Shown: in pieces, positions 1-7,086 of the stretch
How the letters are laid out: the number at the start of each line of letters is the position of its first letter
Numbering within the stretch: the stretch's first letter is position 1
Source: Oxalobacter paeniformigenes
GTDB taxonomy: Bacteria; Pseudomonadota; Gammaproteobacteria; Burkholderiales; Burkholderiaceae_D
Direction of reading: 5' to 3'
DNA: 64,000 nt
Assembly (NCBI RefSeq): GCF_027158465.1
Contig: NZ_JAMKYL010000003.1
Coordinates: 1 to 64,000 of the forward strand
The notes under the pieces: model-generated
The model's database searches: none
What the model was told of the DNA's origin: nothing
Seen by the model: the letters and a program-made list of their open reading frames with translations, nothing else
Translations under genes and position numbers: made by a program

Positions 1-1
1 C

Positions 2-1435
2 CTGACGGTCGAAGGTACTTCCACACTGAAGGGTGATGCAACCATCGCATCGAATGCCGGTGCAAATGCCACGATTGGCAACAATACGGGGGTAGTCGGT
101 GTAACAGGAAGTGAAGTCAATATCAATACAGGCGCTGGTGCGGGTTCAACCAGCATTGGCAGTGCATCCAATGGTAATGCTGTAACGATTGCATCAGGTA
201 CATCCGTTATCAAGGCCGAAAATGGTGCCAATACCATAGTCGGGCAAACCAATGTCATGAACGGTTCCGAAAGCAACCTGATTACCAGTCAGCAGAATAC
301 TGTGGAAGGCAACAGGAACGTCATCGCGGCAACTGGAGAAAACGCATCGAATACGATGATAGTCGGAGATGGCGGCAACAATATCATCACGGCTACTGGA
401 ACCGGTAACAATACCATGTCGGTAGAGAATGGTACTAATACCATTACTGCTACTGGACAGGGAAGCAATGTCATTACATCGGCAACCAACAATACACTGA
501 ATGCGGCTCAGGATAACATCATTTCCGCAGGTAACCACAATCAGATTGTATCGGCCGGTGATAATACGATGAGTGCAGGTATCAAAAATACTATTACTGC
601 TGTCGGCAATAATAATATGACCGTAACAGGGGATAATGGCAGCAATAACATCGTTGCCAGCGGCGTCAATGGTTCCAATAACCTGACTGCAACGAATAAT
701 ACGATTACCAGTACTGGAACGACTACAATTCGGAATGCTGAAACGAATGCAACCAGTGCCATTGTTGTCAACCAGATCGGTGCCGATGCCGGTATTGAAA
801 TGGTTGGTGAAGGAACCGCAACAGGTATGTCACTGAAAGGCACGGTCCGTGGCCAGACCGCCAGCTTGGCTTTGTCAGGCACAAATGTCAGTCTGCAAAA
901 TTCAAATCTGACGGGATTGAATGTTGATAGCAACAGGACGATGCTTAGTGGCGGTACAAATGCAGCGACAGGCTCGAAGATTACACTGGCAGATAATAAT
1001 GCATCGGTTATGACTTCAGGTGGTAATGGTATGTGGGCCAATGCCAACAGTGCTGCTTTGACTGGAGGAGGCAATAAGTTGACCATGAACAGTGGTGGAG
1101 CGCATTTCTCCAACGGTAGCGGTGGTCCGGTCAAGGTTACCGGTGTGGCTGACGGTACGTCACGCTATGATGCAGTGAACTATGGTCAGTTGCAGGACGT
1201 GGAAAAATTAGCCTCTCGTGGTATCGCAGCTGTTACAGCTATGGCCAATATTCCACAAGTTGACCACGGCAAGACCTTTTCGGTTGGTGCTGGTGTAGGT
1301 AGCTATAATGGCTATCAGGCTCTTGCTATCGGTGCAAGCGGTCGAGTCATGGATGACTGGATTCTCAAGGCGTCTGTTGGTTCGTCTGAGAACGGTCATG
1401 TTGCATTTGGCGGTGGTGTCTCTTATTCTTGGTAA
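2..1435 (+). CDS. Trimeric autotransporter adhesin, C-terminal part (5' truncated by window edge)
   Basis: The frame is open from the first bases of the window, so only the C-terminal 477 or so residues are present. Most of this is a degenerate, Asn/Thr/Gly/Ser-rich repeat passenger with recurring blocks such as NTITATG, NNTMSV and GSNN, as in head or stalk regions of YadA-like surface fibres. The last 80 or so residues form the YadA-type membrane anchor: a short coiled stretch (DVEKLASRGIAAVTAMA), then amphipathic beta-strands ending in the aromatic C-terminus VSYSW, which suits insertion by the BAM complex. Three copies would form the outer-membrane pore and display the passenger. A hairpin terminator follows. 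The ligand cannot be predicted. The family call is strong; total length is unknown. Confidence 0.93.
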   Translation: MTVEGTSTLKGDATIASNAGANATIGNNTGVVGVTGSEVNINTGAGAGSTSIGSASNGNAVTIASGTSVIKAENGANTIVGQTNVMNGSESNLITSQQNTVEGNRNVIAATGENASNTMIVGDGGNNIITATGTGNNTMSVENGTNTITATGQGSNVITSATNNTLNAAQDNIISAGNHNQIVSAGDNTMSAGIKNTITAVGNNNMTVTGDNGSNNIVASGVNGSNNLTATNNTITSTGTTTIRNAETNATSAIVVNQIGADAGIEMVGEGTATGMSLKGTVRGQTASLALSGTNVSLQNSNLTGLNVDSNRTMLSGGTNAATGSKITLADNNASVMTSGGNGMWANANSAALTGGGNKLTMNSGGAHFSNGSGGPVKVTGVADGTSRYDAVNYGQLQDVEKLASRGIAAVTAMANIPQVDHGKTFSVGAGVGSYNGYQALAIGASGRVMDDWILKASVGSSENGHVAFGGGVSYSW

Positions 1436-1464
1436 GAACAAAGGAAAAATTTGGAGCTAATGAG

Positions 1465-1496
1465 GCTGGCAGCAGAAAAGGCTGCCAGCTTTTTTC
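1465..1496 (+). terminator. Rho-independent terminator after the adhesin gene
   Basis: A perfect 9-bp stem GCTGGCAGC / GCTGCCAGC (1465-1473 and 1481-1489) is followed by six T residues. It lies 30 bp after the adhesin stop and just before the next small gene. Confidence 0.85.
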
Positions 1497-1512
1497 ATAT
1501 ACGGAAAAAGAA

Positions 1513-1833
1513 ATGAAGAAACTATGGTGTGGAATATGGATATGTCTCATATGTACGTTATTGATACCGCTAGCGGGAGCACAGCAGAAAAAGACGTCTC
1601 TTTCTCGGGAAACACCGAAAATGCGATTTCTTGGCAAGTTCGACGCAGGTGTTCCGAATGCAGGTATATATAAGATGTATGATGCATCGGATGATGTTGT
1701 GTGTTATATCCTGATGCCAGATTTGCCGGTAACGCGGCAAATCACACAGGGCCTCATGTATGAGGGAAACTCGATAGGTGCGATCAGTTGTGTGAAGGTG
1801 AAAGTGCATGTCGTTCCGATGAGGGAAAGATAA
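1513..1833 (+). CDS. Small exported protein of unknown function (106 aa)
   Basis: The ATG at 1513 gives a clean signal peptide (MKKLWCGIWICLICTLLIPLAGA, cleavage after AGA around residue 23), which is why I prefer it over upstream in-frame codons. The mature part is about 83 residues, moderately basic, with two cysteines (VVCYI and AISCV) that could form a disulfide in the periplasm. It sits 77 bp after the adhesin stop, beyond a terminator, so it probably has its own promoter or relies on read-through. I do not recognise the family. An adhesin accessory role is possible from position only. Confidence 0.6.
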   Translation: MKKLWCGIWICLICTLLIPLAGAQQKKTSLSRETPKMRFLGKFDAGVPNAGIYKMYDASDDVVCYILMPDLPVTRQITQGLMYEGNSIGAISCVKVKVHVVPMRER

Positions 1834-1876
1834 AGGGAGCGCCCAGTCAGTTTTTTCACTAACGACAGGAATATGG

Positions 1877-1907
1877 AAAACCCGATGGCGGAAACCACCG
1901 GGTTGTT
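1877..1907 (-). terminator. Possible terminator of the META/DUF4377 lipoprotein gene
   Basis: On the minus strand, just past the stop at 1915, AACCCG and CGGGTT arms flank a GTGG/CCGC inner pairing and are followed by a short T-rich stretch. The stem is imperfect. Confidence 0.4.
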
Positions 1908-1914
1908 CGTACAG

Positions 1915-2679
1915 TTACTGGACGATCATGTCGAGGATATAGGCATCACTTGCCGGAACCGGTGCATTCGGTACCTTATAACGTTTGATGCGGAGGATGT
2001 GGCCGGTGCCTTCCTGATGACGGTATCCCTCGATATTCGTGGCGAAGACACGCCATGCACTCGTGCCTGTCATGACGCCATTATTGTCGTAATAAACATC
2101 ACGCACCTGAAAGCAGGTTTTGCCTGTAACGGCATTTTGATCACATTCGATGGTGTTTGCCGCGATTTCCATGAAGATGGTTTCACCAGCGTTGCCGTAA
2201 CGAGTGGCTGCAGTCGGCGTTCCGGAAAAAGTCAGGTTGGTTCCGTCTTCAAATCCGAGTTTCATGACCGGTGATGCTGACAGATACAGTTCAATGCTGG
2301 CAGGTTGTTGCAGCTGGGCGGTGACTTTTTGTTCCAGTGCATTCAGTTGCGGGGTACACAGCATTTTCGTCGAGATCATATTGGAGAAAGTGACCGTATT
2401 GCCGTTGAGCAGATAGGTTCCGTTCATGAGGTTGCATGCGTTGGATATTGAAAAACGGTCAGTCTTGAAGTCGATACGGACGGGTTTTTCATTCTGGACA
2501 AACCATGCATCGAGCCGGTTGCCCTGGCGGTCGGTCGCATCGCTCAGTTGCCAGTGGAAGGCATTCAGCGCGTCGATAGCTTGCGAGAGCGGCGGATTCG
2601 ATCCGGATGCGACCGGATTCTGGGCGCATCCGGCCAGAAAGAACGGAATGGTCAACAGGGTCAAGAGGTATCGTTTCAT
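1915..2679 (-). CDS. META and DUF4377 domain lipoprotein
   Basis: This 254-residue protein has a lipoprotein signal with lipobox LAGC (Cys18), so it is likely anchored in the inner or outer membrane facing the periplasm. Residues about 40-135 resemble a META/HslJ domain (a W-x-L start, an N-A-C-N-x-M-N-G-T-Y segment and a later T-K-M-L-C segment). The C-terminal 90 residues match DUF4377 (C-F-Q-V-R-D-V-Y-Y through the I-E-G-Y-R motif to the end). The ATG at 2679 was chosen because it places the signal peptide at the start and has a GGAG ribosome-binding site. META proteins are linked to heat shock or antibiotic tolerance in other bacteria; the role here is unknown. Confidence 0.85.
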   Translation of the reverse strand: MKRYLLTLLTIPFFLAGCAQNPVASGSNPPLSQAIDALNAFHWQLSDATDRQGNRLDAWFVQNEKPVRIDFKTDRFSISNACNLMNGTYLLNGNTVTFSNMISTKMLCTPQLNALEQKVTAQLQQPASIELYLSASPVMKLGFEDGTNLTFSGTPTAATRYGNAGETIFMEIAANTIECDQNAVTGKTCFQVRDVYYDNNGVMTGTSAWRVFATNIEGYRHQEGTGHILRIKRYKVPNAPVPASDAYILDMIVQ

Positions 2680-2966
2680 GTTTTTCTCCGTAGATGGTTT
2701 TTTCCGAATGCAAGCGGTTTGGAGGATGGTTTTCCTTTCCGGAAAGATATCATCCGGTTCGTCGCAGCGCATATGGCAAACGGATTTTCAGCCTTGTGCA
2801 CGCTAGTGTTAAGAACTGGCGTAACACAAGTATATGACTGCCCGAATTCGGGACAGTTCGTTTTTTCTCAGGAATTCTGTAAAACCGGGCGAATTTGTCG
2901 AATCAGGTTGATGATCGGCAAAGTCGCAGGGGACAAGATGTATCCGACGCCGTATTACGGCCACTG

Positions 2967-3584
2967 TCATTTTTTGCCGATCAGCATGAGGTTGACTGGG
3001 TATTCTTCCGTTTTCAGTTTCAGTTCCTGACGCAATGCGTTTTCGTTCATGGTAATGACGAAACGTCCCTCGATGCCGAGCGATGCTGCCGCCAGATAGA
3101 TATTCTGCGTCATGGCACCGGCAGCAATGTCGGCATATTCCCGGGCGGTTCCGTCCTGTCCCACGAAAACGAGTACGACGGGTGATTCACCGACAATGCG
3201 CTGTGGTCCGGCATTACGACGGACGTCATGGCTCGAGATTTCTTCAAGGCGGTTTTTCTGCCAGTCGTACCGGTATGTGCCGCTATCCATCAGCACGTAA
3301 ATGGTGTTATAGGGCGCACGGTGCATGGCAAAAGGTACGGTCCATCCGTTTCCGTTCCGGTTTTGTCCGGTCGCTGCCCATAGCAGGTTGGACAGTTCCT
3401 GCATGGTGATGCTTTTGAGCGGAAAATCGGATGGCAATGCCGAATGGCGTGCATTCAGAACGGTGAATATACCTTCACCGCCTTGTGTCACCGGAGCAGG
3501 CAGTGCGATGTCCGCACCCGCCGCTGTGCTGGAAATTGCCAGTGCTGCCAGCAGGCCAAGACAGGTTTTGCCGAAGGTTGGCAT
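2967..3584 (-). CDS. Exported nitroreductase-fold (SagB-like) protein
   Basis: 205 residues. An N-terminal signal peptide (MPTFGKTCLGLLAALAISS, cleavage near AAGA) precedes a nitroreductase/SagB-type domain. Recognisable pieces are the T-M-Q-E-L-S-N-L-L-W-A-A-T-G helix, the APYNTIYVLM strand and the GAMTQNIYLAAASLGIEG helix. The FMN phosphate-binding motif usual near the N-terminus (R-R-S-x-R) is reduced to ARHSALP, so flavin binding is uncertain. It lies 12 bp downstream of a second, cytoplasmic nitroreductase and is probably co-transcribed with it. Periplasmic nitroreductase-fold proteins occur in proteobacteria without a settled function. Confidence 0.75.
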   Translation of the reverse strand: MPTFGKTCLGLLAALAISSTAAGADIALPAPVTQGGEGIFTVLNARHSALPSDFPLKSITMQELSNLLWAATGQNRNGNGWTVPFAMHRAPYNTIYVLMDSGTYRYDWQKNRLEEISSHDVRRNAGPQRIVGESPVVLVFVGQDGTAREYADIAAGAMTQNIYLAAASLGIEGRFVITMNENALRQELKLKTEEYPVNLMLIGKK

Positions 3585-3596
3585 GGTTTGCAGTTC

Positions 3597-4154
3597 CTAT
3601 TTGATGACACGGATGACATCACGGCGACGGTGTGGTGTCGTGGGATGCTCTGCAGCGTAACCGAGCGCGACACCGAATTGGGGAGTGTATCCCTCGGGAA
3701 TACCCAGATCGCGCAGCAGGGTGGCAGCCACGCCCGGGTCTTCGAAAGCCATGGTGAAGCTGGCGAGGTAACACGAACCCAGTCCAAGGGAACTGGCGGC
3801 GACGCACATGTTTTGTGCGGCGTTTGCACAGTCTATTCGTGCGTTACGGGATTCATTGCCGGAAATAATGATCAGGGTTGGCGCATTGTAAAAAGGGGAA
3901 AATTCCGGATCGAGCGCCTTTTCGCGGTTGCGTTCATTATCCGATTTGAGCATGGTATCGCATGCTGCATCGCGCAGTCTTTTCAGAAGTTCCTTGTTCT
4001 GGACGGCGGTAAGATACCATGCCTGCATGTTTCTGGATGTGGCGGCATAGATGCCGGCTTCAAGAATCCAGTTAAGATCGCGGTCTGGAATCTGCTGGGG
4101 TTTGTAGGCACGGATGCTCCGTCTGGCAAGCATGGCGCTGATCGTGTCGTTCAT
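3597..4154 (-). CDS. Nitroreductase family protein
   Basis: 185 residues. The N-terminus carries the canonical FMN-binding motif RRSIRAY (residues 12-18) and the A-T-S-R-N-M-Q-A-W segment. The C-terminal helix has DCANAAQNMCVAASSLGLGS, followed by the closing GYAAEHP segment. The family uses NAD(P)H and FMN to reduce nitro compounds, quinones or similar electron acceptors in the cytoplasm. A strong AGGAG ribosome-binding site precedes the ATG. It is the first gene of a probable two-gene unit with the exported homologue. The substrate cannot be inferred. Confidence 0.88.
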   Translation of the reverse strand: MNDTISAMLARRSIRAYKPQQIPDRDLNWILEAGIYAATSRNMQAWYLTAVQNKELLKRLRDAACDTMLKSDNERNREKALDPEFSPFYNAPTLIIISGNESRNARIDCANAAQNMCVAASSLGLGSCYLASFTMAFEDPGVAATLLRDLGIPEGYTPQFGVALGYAAEHPTTPHRRRDVIRVIK

Positions 4155-4216
4155 GGAGTTCTCCTCGAAGAATTAGGCTCGGATGACTGTTTGCGTAACC
4201 GCAATGTTTGTCGGTT

Positions 4217-4245
4217 ATTAGAACACTGTTTATGGGCAATGTAAA
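4217..4245 (-). promoter_or_regulatory. Candidate sigma-70 promoter for the nitroreductase pair
   Basis: On the minus strand TTTACA (4245-4240), 17 bp, then TCTAAT (4222-4217), about 60 bp upstream of the nitroreductase ATG. Confidence 0.4.
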
Positions 4246-4253
4246 CGTGATTG

Positions 4254-5945
4254 TCAGTCTGTTGCAGAGATCGTGACGGGCCGGGCGGCGGTGTTCCATG
4301 GCAATGGTTTCGTACGGCAGTCATCAAAGATATCGAGAGTCTTGTCGTAGGTATTCGATCTGATTTCCATAAGAGCGAGCAGGGTATGGAACAGGTTGTC
4401 GTGAGACCAGGTTTTGTCTGTTGCTTGCCGTGCGATACAGCCGTAGTTGAGATGGTCGAGCTTTTGCATGGTGTCGGACATCCACAGGACCATGGGAACT
4501 TTTTTCTGTTCTTCCGGAGCGATGGAATAAGGAAGGCCATGGAGATAGATATTGTTTTCGCCAAGCGATTCACCATGGTCGGAGATGTAAAGCAGGCCGG
4601 ATTCCAGATGCGGGAATTTTTTGAGGATACCGATGGCGTTTGAGACGACATAGTCGGTATAAAGGATAGTGTTGTCGTAGGTGTTGATGATTTCCTCGCG
4701 GGTACAGTTCTGGAGATCGGAAGTGTCACAGGTTGGCCTGAATTTTCGGAAAGTTTCGGGGTAACGTTTGTAATATGTCGGGCCGTGGCTGCCGATGGTG
4801 TGCAGGACGATGAAAGTGTCTTTTTTGACGTTGGCGATATATTCCTCGAGGTTGTCGAGAAGGATTTCATCGAAGCAGCTTTGTCCGTCGCAGTAGCGTG
4901 GGTCACCGCTTTTGTAAACCTTTCGAGTGGGGACACGATTGCAGACTTCCTTGCAACCGTCGTCATTTTCCAGCCAGAGGACGTTGAAGCCCGTTTGCTG
5001 GAGGAGATCCATCAGATTTTCCGTGTATCTGGCATTGTCGGCATGGAAGTGTTCCCGTGTCATATTGGAGAACATGCAGGGTACTGAGGTGGCGGTTGCG
5101 GTGCCGCAGGAATAGACATCCTGAAAGGCGATGACGTTTTCTTTGGAGAGCAAGGGATTGGTGTCGCGCGGATAGCCGTTCAGTGAAAAGTTGGCGGCAC
5201 GTGCTGTTTCACCGACGACAAGAATGAATACGGCAGGCACCGAGCCTTCGTATGGCATCAGTTTGGCTGATGCATCCAGGCGCCGGAGTTGCTTGTCAAC
5301 CAGTGAACGGATATGCAAGTATCGTCCGGTAGCGTAGATTGTACTGATCGGATTGATGAGCCGGTGCGTATCCTGATGGTTGCGTCCGAAGGAAGCATAT
5401 TCCTTGAAAAAAAGGGCTGCGATCATTCCGGTTGTGATGAGACAACCGGTTATGGCAAACAGGCGGCTTTTGCATTCGGTACGGAAGGACTGGTAATCGA
5501 TGCGGGTCACTGTCAGACATATAGCGGGCAGAACACCGCCAACGATGACCCAGAGAATGAACCGCAGGGTCATGAGATCAAGTGCTTCGCGTGTATTGGT
5601 TTCAAAAACGTTTCTGATCATGCCAGAGTCGATGAAAATGCCGTATTCGAACATGAAGTAGTTGGTCGCGCTGGCGATGAACAGCAGCAGGATCAGGACT
5701 GGTTTGGCAAGGTACGGTATCAGAAGGAGATTGAAGAGCAGATAGAGTGCAGTGAAGATGACGATGGGAATGCTGATGCCGAAAAAGAATGTGGCAGTAT
5801 CTGCTACCGTCAGGTGGCGAAGAATGTAGCGCCACAGTGACAGATTCAGCACGGTCGTGAAATACAGGGCGCTGATGACCGTGAGCCACCGGCTGTCGAG
5901 GTGGATGCGGTATGCAGTGAATCCAAAGGAGAAGTGTTTTGCCAT
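4254..5945 (-). CDS. eptA: Lipid A phosphoethanolamine transferase (EptA/PmrC-like)
   Basis: 563 residues of the inner-membrane sulfatase-fold family that moves phosphoethanolamine from phosphatidylethanolamine to lipid A or core sugars. Five hydrophobic helices fill residues about 20-185. The periplasmic catalytic domain follows with the V-V-G-E-T-A-R start, the nucleophile-region segment CGTATATSVPCMFS, the H-T-I-G-S-H-G-P motif and the metal-binding SDHGESLGE motif. Multiple cysteines (VPCMFS, GCKEVCN, CDGQSC, CDTSDLQNC) match the disulfide pattern of EptA-type enzymes. Three 11-bp-spaced repeats lie 59-86 bp upstream and suggest control by a PmrA-like regulator. The exact acceptor (lipid A or another glycan) is inference. 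Confidence 0.9.
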   Translation of the reverse strand: MAKHFSFGFTAYRIHLDSRWLTVISALYFTTVLNLSLWRYILRHLTVADTATFFFGISIPIVIFTALYLLFNLLLIPYLAKPVLILLLFIASATNYFMFEYGIFIDSGMIRNVFETNTREALDLMTLRFILWVIVGGVLPAICLTVTRIDYQSFRTECKSRLFAITGCLITTGMIAALFFKEYASFGRNHQDTHRLINPISTIYATGRYLHIRSLVDKQLRRLDASAKLMPYEGSVPAVFILVVGETARAANFSLNGYPRDTNPLLSKENVIAFQDVYSCGTATATSVPCMFSNMTREHFHADNARYTENLMDLLQQTGFNVLWLENDDGCKEVCNRVPTRKVYKSGDPRYCDGQSCFDEILLDNLEEYIANVKKDTFIVLHTIGSHGPTYYKRYPETFRKFRPTCDTSDLQNCTREEIINTYDNTILYTDYVVSNAIGILKKFPHLESGLLYISDHGESLGENNIYLHGLPYSIAPEEQKKVPMVLWMSDTMQKLDHLNYGCIARQATDKTWSHDNLFHTLLALMEIRSNTYDKTLDIFDDCRTKPLPWNTAARPVTISATD

Positions 5946-6003
5946 GTGGGTCGAGTTCGGTTCGGGATTGGGGATATTGTCGAGATGAAACAGTCAAATC
6001 CCG

Positions 6004-6031
6004 ATGAACTGTATGTGAACGGATCGTTAAC
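6004..6031 (-). promoter_or_regulatory. Direct-repeat operator resembling a PmrA/OmpR-type box upstream of eptA
   Basis: Read on the minus strand, GTTAAC-N5-GTTCAC-N5-GTTCAT gives three hexamers at an exact 11-bp period. This is the geometry of PmrA boxes (TTAA-type hexamers, N5). A TTGACT at the next half-turn could be the promoter -35. Confidence 0.5.
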
Positions 6032-6190
6032 CGCTTGATGTTCGTCAGGGCTTCGTGCGAGCAGATGGTGGTCCGGTAGCGGGTGTTCAGGTGGGAATAA
6101 AAGCGCAGGTATGCAATGACAGTCATGCGCTTCGATGAAGCATCCGCAAGAGTGCAGGGATATGTGTTGCCGTGATGGTAAACGGCAATG

Positions 6191-6220
6191 AAAAAGGCCA
6201 CGTTATGAAACGTGGCCTTT
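6191..6220 (-). terminator. Rho-independent terminator of the tRNA-Lys gene
   Basis: A stem GGCCACG/CGTGGCC (6196-6202 and 6211-6217) is followed on the minus strand by a T run (the A run at 6191-6195). It lies 8-38 bp past the tRNA 3' end. Confidence 0.85.
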
Positions 6221-6228
6221 GGTGTTCT

Positions 6229-6304
6229 TGGTGGGTTGTGAGCGACTCGAACGCTCGACCTACGGATTAAGAGTCCGCAGCTCTACCAACTGAGCTAACA
6301 ACCC
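6229..6304 (-). tRNA. tRNA-Lys (anticodon CUU), CCA encoded
   Basis: The minus strand folds into a full cloverleaf. The acceptor GGGTTGT pairs with ACAACCC, the D stem is GCTC/GAGC, and the T arm contains GTTCGAGTC. The anticodon stem GCGGA/TCCGT encloses the loop CTCTTAA, giving anticodon CTT (lysine, codon AAG). Discriminator A and a genomically encoded CCA end the 76-nt gene. Confidence 0.95.
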
Positions 6305-6502
6305 GACAGGACTGAAATTATAGCAGCAAATTTCCGGATGGGTAAGTATTGTTAGTTTTTTTCTTGCCGACGATGCTTTTTTTATACAGTTTGCGTTGTC
6401 TGTCCGGCTCGATGGGTGATCCCTCTGGAAAGAATGGTGCGCAAATGTGAAACGGCGCGGGACTTTACAAGGTAGCGGGGTTCGACGGATGGTTGTGCTG
6501 TT

Positions 6503-6519
6503 TGCACTTTTTCGGTGCG
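6503..6519 (+). promoter_or_regulatory. NtrC-type enhancer site 1
   Basis: TGCACT-N5-GGTGCG is a 17-bp near-palindrome matching the NtrC consensus TGCACC-N5-GGTGCA at 10 of the 12 fixed positions. It lies about 115-130 bp upstream of the sigma-54 promoter, a normal enhancer distance. Confidence 0.65.
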
Positions 6520-6553
6520 TTTTGTTCGCGATCAGTGATTCTTGTCGTTGTTT

Positions 6554-6570
6554 TGCAGGTTTTCGGGGCG
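6554..6570 (+). promoter_or_regulatory. NtrC-type enhancer site 2 (weaker)
   Basis: TGCAGG-N5-GGGGCG keeps the TGCA and GG-x-GC contacts of the consensus. It is 51 bp (about five helical turns) downstream of site 1, so both sites would face the same side of the DNA. Confidence 0.4.
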
Positions 6571-6620
6571 TTTCCGCCTGCCGATGGTCTGCAAGCGGGG
6601 TATTGCCGGATGGAAAAAGT

Positions 6621-6636
6621 TGGCATGGTCTGTGCT
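6621..6636 (+). promoter_or_regulatory. Sigma-54 (RpoN) promoter of glnK-amtB
   Basis: TGGCATGGTCTGTGCT matches the -24/-12 consensus TGGCAC-N5-TTGC, with GG at 6622-6623 and GC at 6634-6635 separated by the obligatory 10 bp. Start of transcription is expected near 6647, about 87 nt before the glnK ATG. Confidence 0.75.
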
Positions 6637-6733
6637 TTATAAGGGATACGGAAATTGTTTTGCAGGGCAAAGGCAAGTGATTTGGGTCTTTGTCCGGATT
6701 CGACGGTTTTTCAGTATCCACAAGGGGGACGAG

Positions 6734-7072
6734 ATGAAATTGATCAGTGCCATTATCAAGCCGTTCAAGCTCGATGAAGTCAGGGAAGCGCTGGCTGCGA
6801 TCGGTATTCAGGGAATGACGGTGACGGATGTCCGCGGTTTCGGACGGCAAAAAGGACATACGGAGTTGTATCGCGGTGCGGAGTATGTTGTTGATTTTTT
6901 GCCGAAAGTCAAGATCGAGGTGGCGGTGTCCGACAGGTATCTCGATCAGGTGATCGAGGCGGTTTGCCAGTCTGCTTCGACGGGAAAAATCGGGGATGGC
7001 AAGCTGTTCGTCGTCGATCTGGAACAGGCGGTGAGAATCCGTACCGGCGAAACCGGTGAAGAGGCTTTGTGA
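6734..7072 (+). CDS. glnK: Nitrogen regulatory protein PII (GlnK)
   Basis: 112 residues, the standard PII length. It starts MKLISAIIKPFKLDEVREAL and contains the T-loop with the uridylylation tyrosine Tyr51 (GHTELYRGAEY). The B-loop (STGKIGDGKLFV) for ATP/2-oxoglutarate and the C-loop (RIRTGETG) follow. PII reports nitrogen and energy status and, as GlnK, plugs the ammonium channel. The start follows a GGGGGACGAG ribosome-binding site. It is 14 bp upstream of amtB, hence GlnK rather than GlnB, and lies behind a sigma-54 promoter with NtrC-type sites. All key residues are present. Confidence 0.95.
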   Translation: MKLISAIIKPFKLDEVREALAAIGIQGMTVTDVRGFGRQKGHTELYRGAEYVVDFLPKVKIEVAVSDRYLDQVIEAVCQSASTGKIGDGKLFVVDLEQAVRIRTGETGEEAL

Positions 7073-7086
7073 ACAGGAGGCACATT

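Larger units (their letters stand above)
6305..6733 (+). other. Intergenic control region of glnK-amtB
   Basis: About 430 bp without a convincing gene. It holds the sigma-54 promoter and two NtrC-type sites listed separately. Open frames crossing it have no ribosome-binding site or protein-like composition. Confidence 0.7.

Noticed and set aside
2806..2827. GTGTTA-N10-TAACAC inverted repeat
   Set aside because: Short stem in AT-rich DNA with no T run and no clear link to a promoter; likely chance.
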